From Gemmatimonadota bacterium (GTDB taxonomy: Bacteria; Latescibacterota; UBA2968; GCA-2709665): a stretch of 64,000 bases of DNA. The notes beneath the pieces are model-generated. The model saw only the letters and a program-made list of their open reading frames with translations, made no database searches and was not told the DNA's origin. The DNA lies in assembly GCA_028874335.1 (NCBI GenBank), contig JAPPJY010000063.1, positions 1-64,000 of the forward strand, read 5' to 3'. Positions 37,566 through 44,635 of the stretch are shown in pieces (the first letter of the stretch is position 1; every line of letters begins with the position of its first letter). The position numbers were made by a program, and so were the translations under genes.

Positions 37566-37612
37566 GCGTCGGCATGGATACAGGTACCAACGCAACGCGA
37601 ATGATAATGCAA

Positions 37613-37644
37613 AACCGGGCGCCCCTTTTTTGGAGCGCCCGGTT
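37613..37644 (+). terminator. hairpin downstream of the sigma-clamp gene
   Basis: A perfect 10 bp stem (AACCGGGCGC / GCGCCCGGTT) with a 12-base T-rich loop, about 50 bp past the stop. The following U tract is weak (CGGCTTTCT). It is probably a terminator. The rest of the 312 bp gap 37566-37877 shows no gene. Confidence 0.55.
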
Positions 37645-37877
37645 CGGCTTTCTGAAGGGACGTCGACCGCATTTATCGGGCGGTCGCCCTCCACGTGGTA
37701 ATCTCCTTCATGATTCGCCTCCTTTCTCTCTCGGGCAGACCACGCGCCATGACCTGTCCGGGTTCCGTCGACGCATCAACAGCACGTAAACCATGCGGTC
37801 CGCATGTTTACACGCAGGCGGATGCACGCGCCTGCGCGGCACTCCGTTGGACCGGCCGACCGTGGTAATTCTACCCG

Positions 37878-38699
37878 CTATGGTCCAATGTTGCGGGAAG
37901 CCGCACAAATGTCGGCCAAAACGGCAGTTACCGGCTCCAGCGAGGTCTCTGGCGCCAACACGACATCATACGCCGAACGGTATTCCTGGAGGTGGTCGGA
38001 GTCGGCGGGGAAGGCGAAGCTGAGCAGTAGGGTGTGGCTGATGTTTTCAGCCATCCTCGTATCCTCAAGCGTGTCGCCAAGGAGCAGCAGATTGCTGCGT
38101 CCTGCCATCTCCGGTGTGACATCCACCCGCCGTGCGTGTTTATTCAGGCTGTGGATCAGTGGGGTCCGATACGCAACCGCAGTACCGTCGGCGTCGAAAA
38201 CCAGCGTGTTGGCGACGATGGTGAAATTGTCCGTGGATTGGCCTTCTTCCGCAAGTCGCGCTTCGATGATTTCCCTGATACCTGCGGACAGGATGATCAG
38301 CGGTATCCGGCGTTCGCGCACGGTCTGAAAAAAAAGGCCGGCACCGTCTCGAAGGTGCGGCCGATTCTCGCGGACAATCCGGCGGATCGTCCGTTTATTG
38401 AGTTTGAAATCCAGAAGCAGATCGAACTGAAGGGACCACCAGCGGCGCAGGTGACGCGACTTGTCGCCTTCCGATATTTCGGGTGCGCGTTCGATGCTTC
38501 GGTATCGGTCAAACAGTTCCTGGTAACGTCGGGTGAACGCCGGCCCGAGAAGCCCGCTGTTCGCGATGACCGAACAGGAGGACTGATCACTGCCGTCTTC
38601 AGCCGTGGACCGGGTCAGGGTTCTGTCCCAGTCGCTGACAACCAGGAGCCTTTCGGGCCCGTCTTCCTGAAATTGCTTCAGCTTGTAACGCCATCGCAT
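37878..38699 (-). CDS. HAD-superfamily phosphatase, pyrimidine 5'-nucleotidase (UMPH-1)-like
   Basis: 273 residues from ATG 38699. Upstream in-frame starts lie in a transposon-like repeat and are not used. HAD motif I reads VVSDWDRTLTRS, motif II is around LIILSAGIREII, and motif IV is LLLLGDTLEDTRMAEN. The helical cap between motifs I and II and the GDTLEDTRMAE block resemble eukaryotic-type cytosolic 5'-nucleotidase III, which dephosphorylates pyrimidine monophosphates. Such homologues are uncommon in bacteria. A phosphoserine phosphatase-like role is possible. Confidence 0.7.
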   Translation of the reverse strand: MRWRYKLKQFQEDGPERLLVVSDWDRTLTRSTAEDGSDQSSCSVIANSGLLGPAFTRRYQELFDRYRSIERAPEISEGDKSRHLRRWWSLQFDLLLDFKLNKRTIRRIVRENRPHLRDGAGLFFQTVRERRIPLIILSAGIREIIEARLAEEGQSTDNFTIVANTLVFDADGTAVAYRTPLIHSLNKHARRVDVTPEMAGRSNLLLLGDTLEDTRMAENISHTLLLSFAFPADSDHLQEYRSAYDVVLAPETSLEPVTAVLADICAASRNIGP

Positions 38700-38728
38700 A
38701 CGGTGTTTCGCCGCTCCGGGGCGATGGT

Positions 38729-38896
38729 CTAGCAGTCCGTTGATAAAGTCGCTCTGCAGGCGAGGCCGAGGCATTGTGGTCGAAGACAAGGCGCGCAACC
38801 GAGTCCCATCCCTCGACTCGGCGAGGGCGCGCAACGCAGTATTTCGACCGCAAGGGCCGGCCGTAGCCCGGATGGGCTTTTTCAACGGGCTGTTAG
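38729..38896. repeat. 168 bp MITE-like element with imperfect terminal inverted repeats
   Basis: Left end CTAGCAGTCCGTTGATAAAG (38729-38748). The right end read in reverse is CTAACAGCCCGTTGAAAAAG (38877-38896): 17 of 20 positions match. There is no coding capacity. An AGCCC-GGAT-GGGCT-TTTT hairpin lies near the right end. Elements with TTTTTCAAC-GGCTG-TAG-like ends are, from memory, widespread in bacterial genomes. It lies between the HAD gene and the HU-type gene and supplies the latter's stop codon. Confidence 0.75.
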
Positions 38897-39204
38897 TCCG
38901 ACGATTCGGCTTCAAGGGACTGGGACAGCACTCTTTTCAGAATCTTGCCGGGTTTGAACATGACTTTGCGACGGGCGGGCACATAGACCGTTTCGCCGGT
39001 GCTGGGGTTGCGCGCCTGGTTCTTTTCCTTCGTCTCCTTGACTTCCCAGGAGCCAAAGCCGCGTATCTCGATCCGTTTGCCGTTGCAGATCGAAGACGTC
39101 ATGGCTTCGAACAGCACGTCAACGGCTTCCAAGGCTTTGGTTTTGGGATGACCGATGTTGTCTGAAAGGTACCGCGCCAGAGAAGCCTTGGTTATCGTTG
39201 CCAT
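38893..39204 (-). CDS. HU/IHF-family DNA-binding protein
   Basis: 103 residues. ITKASLARYLSDNIGHPK opens the helical dimer body. The arm has RIEIRGFGSWEVK, then ARNPSTGETVYVPARRKV and FKPGKILKR. This is a histone-like DNA-bending protein; the RNPSTGE arm is shared by HU and IHF. A short acidic tail (LEAESSD) is added. The TAA stop is in the end of the 168 bp element. A near-consensus promoter lies 46 bp upstream. Confidence 0.93.
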   Translation of the reverse strand: MATITKASLARYLSDNIGHPKTKALEAVDVLFEAMTSSICNGKRIEIRGFGSWEVKETKEKNQARNPSTGETVYVPARRKVMFKPGKILKRVLSQSLEAESSD

Positions 39205-39249
39205 GCGTTTTCCTTGATTGAGGCAGTTTCCCGGAACTTCGACCCGGGA

Positions 39250-39278
39250 ACGATAACTTAGAAATCTACCAATGTCAA
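39250..39278 (-). promoter_or_regulatory. sigma-70-type promoter of the HU-family gene
   Basis: Read on minus: TTGACA (39273-39278), 17 bp, TATCGT (39250-39255). Transcription should start near 39243, giving a short leader before the ATG at 39204. Confidence 0.68.
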
Positions 39279-39488
39279 CAGAAAAACAAGATCCCTAAAT
39301 GACTGTTTTACGTTCCTTTCGGGCGACTACGGCACGAGAGATTGCGGGTGGTATATCCCATTGCCTTCCAAAAGAACCCTTGCCCGCATTTCGCGCCGGG
39401 TTTATATTGAAATTCGAAGCCGGAGCACTCCGTAAGTCGCCCGTGCTCGAGGGTTCGGTATTTGAAATCCAAAAGGAGACCGCATCCT

Positions 39489-39914
39489 ATGAAACCCGCT
39501 TTGGTGGGTCTGCTGGCCATATGCGTCTGCGTCGCGTGCGGCGGTGAAGACAACGAAAATAACCCCGCGAGTTCCGAGTCGCTGGCCGGGTCCTACGATC
39601 TGTTGAGGTTGACCCCATCGGGCGGTTCCGCGATATCACCGCCCAACGCTTCCGGGATAATGACATTAACGGAAAACCGGTATTCGATTGTGGCCTCCTA
39701 CGTTACAGCGGGTTCGGAGGACGTAATCCGGGTCGCACAGACCGGAGGGTACGCAAGGTCCGGCGCCAGTCTGAGTCTCACTCCCGACGGTGGTGGCGGC
39801 GCCCAGTCAGGTCAGGTGGCGTCCGGTGGAAGTTCGATCACCGTACTGATTTCGGCGCAGGCGGGCGGTCAGGCACAGACGTTGACGCTGGTTTTTTCCA
39901 GGTCAGGTGAATAG
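39489..39914 (+). CDS. small putative lipoprotein
   Basis: 141 residues from ATG 39489 (AAGGAGA upstream). A signal sequence KPALVGLLAICVCVACGG ends in a Cys that could be lipidated, although position -3 is not the usual Leu. The mature part is Gly/Ser/Thr-rich with beta-type repeats (YSIVASYVTAGSEDVI, SLSLTPDGGG). No family is recognised. It is 64 bp upstream of an ankyrin-repeat lipoprotein, probably in one transcript. Confidence 0.6.
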   Translation: MKPALVGLLAICVCVACGGEDNENNPASSESLAGSYDLLRLTPSGGSAISPPNASGIMTLTENRYSIVASYVTAGSEDVIRVAQTGGYARSGASLSLTPDGGGGAQSGQVASGGSSITVLISAQAGGQAQTLTLVFSRSGE

Positions 39915-39978
39915 GCCGCGGTGCGGACTTCGCGAAGGGGTTCGGGATCGGGACACGCGTTTAAGGAAAAAACGTGCG

Positions 39979-40617
39979 ATGAGTCGAATCGGTGTGATAG
40001 CGTTACTGCTGGCCATCTTCGCGGCGTGTAAACCTTCGGAGGACACGGATCTCATCGCCATGGTCAAGAAGGGAGATGAAGAGGGTGTAAAGACGCTGCT
40101 GGACGAAGGCGCTGACGCGAACGAAGAAGGCAAGGCAGGTACGACTCCGCTGATCGAAGCTGCGAAAAAGGGTGTTCCCGAAGTCTTGCAGCATCTGCTC
40201 GATGCGGGTGCGGAAGTCAACGACGACCTCTATAGTAGAACCGCGTTGATGGCGGCGGCGATCAAGAAGGATTCGACGATCACCGAGATCCTGCTGGAGG
40301 CGGGCGCCGTCGTGGATGCCAGAGACCTGAACCGTCGGACCCCATTAATGTTCGCGTCCGACGCCGGGCTGACGGGCGTCGTCCACGTCCTGCTGGCTGC
40401 GGGCGCGGATGTCAACGCGGTCGCGCGGTCCGGCTGGACACCGCTGATCTACGCGGCCTACGGTGGCCACAAGGAGGTTGTGAGCCGGCTGCTCGACGAG
40501 GGCGCCGACGTCAACGCGGTCACCAGAAACGGGAAGACCGCCGTCTGGCTGGCGGAGTACCGCGACAAGCCCGAGGTCGCCGAGGTATTGAGGGAAGCCG
40601 GTGAGATAGACCGGTAA
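39979..40617 (+). CDS. ankyrin-repeat lipoprotein
   Basis: 212 residues from ATG 39979. The signal sequence SRIGVIALLLAIFAACKPS has a good lipobox (FAAC). About five ankyrin repeats follow, e.g. GTTPLIEAAKKGVPEVLQHL, RTPLMFASDAGLTGVVHVLL and GWTPLIYAAYGGHKEVVSRL. It is likely anchored to the inner or outer membrane facing the periplasm, where it would bind a protein partner. A terminator follows. Confidence 0.8.
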   Translation: MSRIGVIALLLAIFAACKPSEDTDLIAMVKKGDEEGVKTLLDEGADANEEGKAGTTPLIEAAKKGVPEVLQHLLDAGAEVNDDLYSRTALMAAAIKKDSTITEILLEAGAVVDARDLNRRTPLMFASDAGLTGVVHVLLAAGADVNAVARSGWTPLIYAAYGGHKEVVSRLLDEGADVNAVTRNGKTAVWLAEYRDKPEVAEVLREAGEIDR

Positions 40618-40650
40618 CCTGCCGGCATGCCGGGTCTGATTGCACTCCTT

Positions 40651-40675
40651 AAGGCGCTCTTCGAGTGCCTTTTCT
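40651..40675 (+). terminator. Rho-independent terminator
   Basis: Stem AAGGCGCTC / GAGTGCCTT (one G:T pair) with a 3-base loop, followed by TTCTC. The U tract is modest. It lies 34 bp after the ankyrin gene. Confidence 0.62.
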
Positions 40676-40868
40676 CTTACGCGGTCCGGGATACGTAAGG
40701 ATTCATTGCTTTGCCCCGAAAAAGTGAGCATTTTTCCGGCTCCCGGCATTCTTCCTGAATCAGTTTTTACTCTGCTCTCGATTCTTGATCCTGATCGGTA
40801 CCGATCCTGCTGTTGTTTTCTTTTCCTGTCCATCCATGTAAGTCTGAATTCTTAAGAAAAGAGGCCGA

Positions 40869-41990
40869 GTGGCGATCCTGAATGCGGCAATCATTGGTCT
40901 CGGCGGGAGATCGAGGGCGCATCTCTCCGTATTGCCGGTCCTTTCCGACAGGTACCGATTGGTCGGCGTGTGCGATATCGACGCGGAAAAGGCACAAGCG
41001 GTCGCCGAACAGACGGGCGCGACGGCGTATTCGGATCTTCAGTCAATGCTTGATTCGGAGTCGCCGGACGTCGCATTGATCGCTGCCTTGCCGGAGCTTC
41101 ATCACCCGATTGCGCGCACGCTCGCCGAAAGCAAGGTTCACATCCTTTCCGAGACTCCTATTGCGCACACGCTTCCGTGTGCCGACATGATGATCAAGGC
41201 CGCGGAGGATAACGGCGTTTATCTGGAAGTCTCCGAGAACGCCCGCAGATGGCCTCGTGAAAGATTGAAACAGAAAATCGTAGAGGAAGGACTCATCGGA
41301 AACGTCCGGGAGTTCTACGTTTCGTATACGTCCGGATCATATCACGGCATCAGCGCGATCCGGTCGATTCTCGGATCGGAACCCCGGGCTGTTTCAGGTA
41401 CTTTTCCGGACTCTCCGGAAGTGAGAGAGCGGGGTATCATACGTTGGGCGGAAGCGATCCGCGGGACATACGAACATAACACGCGTCGGAAGAATTACTG
41501 GGAGGTTATTGGTTCGGACGGAGCTATTCGTGGAATGGAACTGAACCTTTATAGGGGGGACAGAAAGTTGCCGATTGTCAGCGGGGCATCGGCAACCGGG
41601 CAGACAAGCATGATACATCGATCCAGCGTGGGCACAAAGCCTGAGGCTGTCTGGGAGAGTCCGCTCAGGGCTTATGCGCTTCCCGATGAAGACAGCATTG
41701 CCATTGCCGAGGCCTGGTGCAGCCTGCACGATGCCGTGGTCCAGGGAGCCGCTCTGGAATATGGCGCGCACAATGCCAGAAGAGATCTCGAAGTGTTGAT
41801 GGCCGTCCGAGAGTCGGGCGGCAGGGAGGGGATATGGGTGGACCTGCCCCTCGAGCGTATGACAGACCACGAAAAGAGGATTCACTCAGCCTTTGAAGAG
41901 AACTACGGCGTCGACCTCCTCGATCTGACGCTACACCATCCGGCGCAGCGGGGATCACTCACCCCGCGTCTGCGGGAACTGTTGTATTGA
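40869..41990 (+). CDS. Gfo/Idh/MocA-family protein
   Basis: 373 residues, GTG start with AGAGG four bases upstream. The Rossmann N-terminus NAAIIGLGGRSRAHLSVL binds NAD(P). The usual EKP motif at the end of the Rossmann domain is ETP here (HILSETPIAHT), so the catalytic Lys is absent. The typical Asp-x3-His pair after it is not obvious either (SGSYHGISAIRSILG). Substrate is likely a sugar or cyclitol if active; the changes raise the chance of altered chemistry or a non-catalytic role. It stands alone after a terminator. Confidence 0.78.
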   Translation: MAILNAAIIGLGGRSRAHLSVLPVLSDRYRLVGVCDIDAEKAQAVAEQTGATAYSDLQSMLDSESPDVALIAALPELHHPIARTLAESKVHILSETPIAHTLPCADMMIKAAEDNGVYLEVSENARRWPRERLKQKIVEEGLIGNVREFYVSYTSGSYHGISAIRSILGSEPRAVSGTFPDSPEVRERGIIRWAEAIRGTYEHNTRRKNYWEVIGSDGAIRGMELNLYRGDRKLPIVSGASATGQTSMIHRSSVGTKPEAVWESPLRAYALPDEDSIAIAEAWCSLHDAVVQGAALEYGAHNARRDLEVLMAVRESGGREGIWVDLPLERMTDHEKRIHSAFEENYGVDLLDLTLHHPAQRGSLTPRLRELLY

Positions 41991-42070
41991 GTTGGGCAGG
42001 CCGTGCGAGCGCCAATTCTGATATCGAGAAATAAATGGGATCCTGATCCTCCTAACCGCAGGAGAACGAA

Positions 42071-42448
42071 ATGATCAACAACATTCACAAGATCGCCCTC
42101 GTCAGCGACGATATCGAAGGCGCCGTACGCTTCTATACGGAGACGCTGGGCCTGACCGAACTCGAACGCTTCTCGAATGAGGACGATGAGGATTTCGTCT
42201 TTCTCAAGGCTGGCGACATGATCCTGGAGCTGATGCCGCAGAAGACCATGCAGGCTGACGTGGGCTTCCATCACGTCTCGTTCAAGGTTGGCAATGTCGA
42301 CGAAAGCGCCGGCGAGCTCAAGGGCGCCGGCGTGGATATCGCCGTGGAGCCGTTCGACGCGGAGGGTACGGATATCCGCCTGAGCTTCTTCAACGGCCCG
42401 GATGACGTCCTCCTCCAGCTCTTTCAACGCGAATCCGATCCTGCCTGA
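42071..42448 (+). CDS. VOC-family (glyoxalase-like) protein
   Basis: 125 residues; ATG with GCAGGAG upstream. One vicinal-oxygen-chelate module pair: INNIHKIALVSDDIEGAVRF opens with the first metal His, ILELMPQ follows, GFHHVSFKVGNVDES carries the second His, and VLLQLFQ ends the fold. This resembles methylmalonyl-CoA epimerase and lactoylglutathione lyase-type proteins; the small size suggests a dimer. No pathway partners are adjacent. A long bidirectional terminator follows. Confidence 0.82.
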   Translation: MINNIHKIALVSDDIEGAVRFYTETLGLTELERFSNEDDEDFVFLKAGDMILELMPQKTMQADVGFHHVSFKVGNVDESAGELKGAGVDIAVEPFDAEGTDIRLSFFNGPDDVLLQLFQRESDPA

Positions 42449-42472
42449 AAAACACGCTGTTCGTCTGAAGAA

Positions 42473-42530
42473 GGACCCGACGCAATAAAGCCGTACGCCC
42501 TCAGGCGTACGGCTTTATTGCGTCGGGTCC
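42473..42530. terminator. bidirectional terminator with a perfect 27 bp stem
   Basis: Arms at 42473-42499 and 42504-42530 are perfectly complementary, with loop CTCA. The AATAAAGCC/GGCTTTATT part gives U tracts on both strands. It sits between the convergent VOC and serpin genes (25 bp and 35 bp from their stops). Confidence 0.92.
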
Positions 42531-42564
42531 GCCAGTTCCTGGTTCAGGGATCTTCAAGGGTTCA

Positions 42565-43923
42565 TTACCTCGGATCCAGCACGCGTCCGACAAACAGGAT
42601 GGCATCCGTGGCGTTGTCCCGGATCAGAAAGATGAACGGCCGGTCGGCCGTGAAGGCCGGCGGCAACGAGGTGACACCGATCGTGCCGCCCGTGGCAGCA
42701 CCGGCCTCGGTGCCCCGTTCGTCCACCTTGACAAACGCCTTGTGAACGACCGCCGAGAGGTAGAGTTCCTTCGTTTCGGCCATTCCTGAAAAGTCGGCCG
42801 ATTCGGAGTCGAAAGCGTCCGGCATCCCCATTCCAGCCAGCGTGTCGCCCAGCCTGAATTCGGACTTGATCTCGAAGGACGGAACGGAGAGTCTGAGGCG
42901 GATGGGCCTCATTAGCTTCGAAATCTCACTGACGAGGTCCGCGCTCAACGCGTCTTCGAGCTGACCGAATTCGCCACTGGCAGGAAGAAGGATGATCAGC
43001 GACGCCTCCTCTCCCGCATAGAGCATTTCCACTGACTGGACCTGGTGTGTCTCGTGCATCCCGTAGTTGAAAGCCTCCGTCTGGTGCATCATGGGCACGT
43101 TGACGCGATCCCCGCTCAGGAGGTGAAACGAATCACTCGTGGTCCGGTTTTCGTCGAAAGGGTAGTGCCAGGCGGCGTTGAAATAAATGGCATTTGTCAG
43201 TACCAGCCGCGTCAGTTGGTCGATGACGCCCTGGGGAATCAGGTCCTGGATTGTGTCTTCCGTCCTTTTCGCGACCCAGTCGTTGATGGCCGTCCGCGAT
43301 GCCTCCGGATTTTCCACGAAGTCAACCGCCCGCATGCCGGCGCCGTAGTTTTCGGCCAGCGTGTCGAGGAAGCGCGGCAGAAACGCGTACCCCTTCTGAC
43401 CCCAGATGGCATTGGCGATGTTCAGCCGGAAGTTTTCGGCATCCTGACCGCCGCTGCCTTCCCCGCGGGATGAGAGCGCGAGGTCGAGGACGTTGAACGC
43501 GGGGTGCAGCTGATCCGCGGGAAGTTGAAACCGAAGGACCTCCTCCATCTGTCGCGCCGTCTCGCCCCTCGCACCGGCGTACATCATCGCCAGCGCCACG
43601 GAGATGCTGTGCGGCGAATAGAACAGGTTCCCGTCCCGCTCTCTCAATGTGCCGTAGAGGTCGAACGCGAACCCGCTGTTTCCCCGCACCAGATCGTCCA
43701 GATTCACATCCGATGCGGACAGAGAGGTCTTTCGCGCCTTTTCCGACCGCAGTACTTCGGTCGTTTCGTCTTCACCCTCATTCGCTGTCTCGTCAACCGG
43801 CGATTCCCCTCCGCATCCGGGGTGCGTAGAGATCAGAATTGCGGCAATAAATGCGGAAAGCCAACTTCCGAGGGGGGTCCGAATCCTTGTCAGGTTTGAT
43901 CGTCCTGTTGCAGAGTCCATCAT
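42565..43923 (-). CDS. serpin (serine/cysteine protease inhibitor), putative lipoprotein
   Basis: 452 residues. The N-terminal hydrophobic segment LGSWLSAFIAAILISTHPGC ends in a lipobox-like Cys, then an acidic linker and the serpin fold (about 65-452). The reactive loop hinge ERGTEAGAATGG is canonical with small residues, so it should be inhibitory. Aligning with antitrypsin (loop ending Met-Ser-Ile-Pro-Pro) places P1-P1' at Thr-Ser in GVTSLPP, which suggests an elastase- or subtilisin-like target. The C-terminus DRPFIFLIRDNATDAILFVG is complete. It stands alone. Confidence 0.9.
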   Translation of the reverse strand: MMDSATGRSNLTRIRTPLGSWLSAFIAAILISTHPGCGGESPVDETANEGEDETTEVLRSEKARKTSLSASDVNLDDLVRGNSGFAFDLYGTLRERDGNLFYSPHSISVALAMMYAGARGETARQMEEVLRFQLPADQLHPAFNVLDLALSSRGEGSGGQDAENFRLNIANAIWGQKGYAFLPRFLDTLAENYGAGMRAVDFVENPEASRTAINDWVAKRTEDTIQDLIPQGVIDQLTRLVLTNAIYFNAAWHYPFDENRTTSDSFHLLSGDRVNVPMMHQTEAFNYGMHETHQVQSVEMLYAGEEASLIILLPASGEFGQLEDALSADLVSEISKLMRPIRLRLSVPSFEIKSEFRLGDTLAGMGMPDAFDSESADFSGMAETKELYLSAVVHKAFVKVDERGTEAGAATGGTIGVTSLPPAFTADRPFIFLIRDNATDAILFVGRVLDPR

Positions 43924-44307
43924 TTCTCGATGCTCTCCGGTGGAAAGATGTGCACGTATTGGTCGTCTGTGCCTATATTTGTGAGAAATCTCCCTATAAT
44001 GCCGAATCGTCTTCAGCCGCGTCCACAGTGGCAGAAATGCAGAGAATACATCTTGCCCGAGCTTTAAACGCCTGCCATCGCGGCGGGTTTCCCGTTAATC
44101 GGTGTTCAAACGCACAAACTCAGACGTTATGTCGCTCCCGGCTCTCTGGTTCGTAATAGGGAATGGCTTGACATGTAGCGTTTTTTTGTGTCATTTCTAC
44201 TCTTGGTGGACATCGGAGAGTCTCAGGAAATTCCGAACAGCTTACGTCGGGTTCGGTCACCTTGGGGACGAGGTGATGAAGGAGTTTCGTGTGTAAGGAT
44301 ATCGAAG
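43924..44307. other. gene-free stretch upstream of the defence-like patch
   Basis: 384 bp with no recognisable gene. A TTGACA (44168-44173) lies about 135 bp before the next gene, but no good -10 follows at normal spacing. Composition is more AT-rich than the core genes. No integrase, direct repeat or tRNA fragment was found that would mark an island edge. Confidence 0.45.
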
Positions 44308-44493
44308 ATGAGACATGACCCTATCGTAGCTGAATTCCGGGCAATACGAGACAAACTTGCCGCTGAGTGCGGCTATGACATCAAGGAGATCTTCCGGAGA
44401 GTACGGGAGCAGCAGGCCAAATCGGGCCTGAACTTCGTGCGTTATCCTGCCGGTCGCAAGACACCTCCGGACGAGGCGGGTGAGCCCCAATGA
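44308..44493 (+). CDS. small antitoxin-like protein
   Basis: 61 residues from ATG 44308 (AAGGA eight bases upstream). The sequence MRHDPIVAEFRAIRDKLAAE, then CGYDIKEIFRRVREQQAKSG and a basic, Pro-rich end resembles short proteins often found next to toxin genes or alone in islands (DPIV.E.R..R..LA....D...IF...R..Q..SG). There is no toxin gene next to it. The family call is from memory of the pattern only. It is 142 bp upstream of the GmrSD-like gene. Confidence 0.5.
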   Translation: MRHDPIVAEFRAIRDKLAAECGYDIKEIFRRVREQQAKSGLNFVRYPAGRKTPPDEAGEPQ

Positions 44494-44635
44494 GGATAGA
44501 TAGAAGGACCAAATGTGCTTCAACACCGCCAACAGCACATCAGTGTAGATTTGAACTTACCGGCGAGAGCGTGAAACGACGTGCCAAGGCTCAGCGAGCT
44601 GAATAAGTGAAACGAATTTTGGAGGTGGATCGACA

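Noticed and set aside
38700-38915. N-terminal extension of the HAD phosphatase to 38915
   Set aside because: The added residues are encoded by the 168 bp repeat and match nothing in the family.
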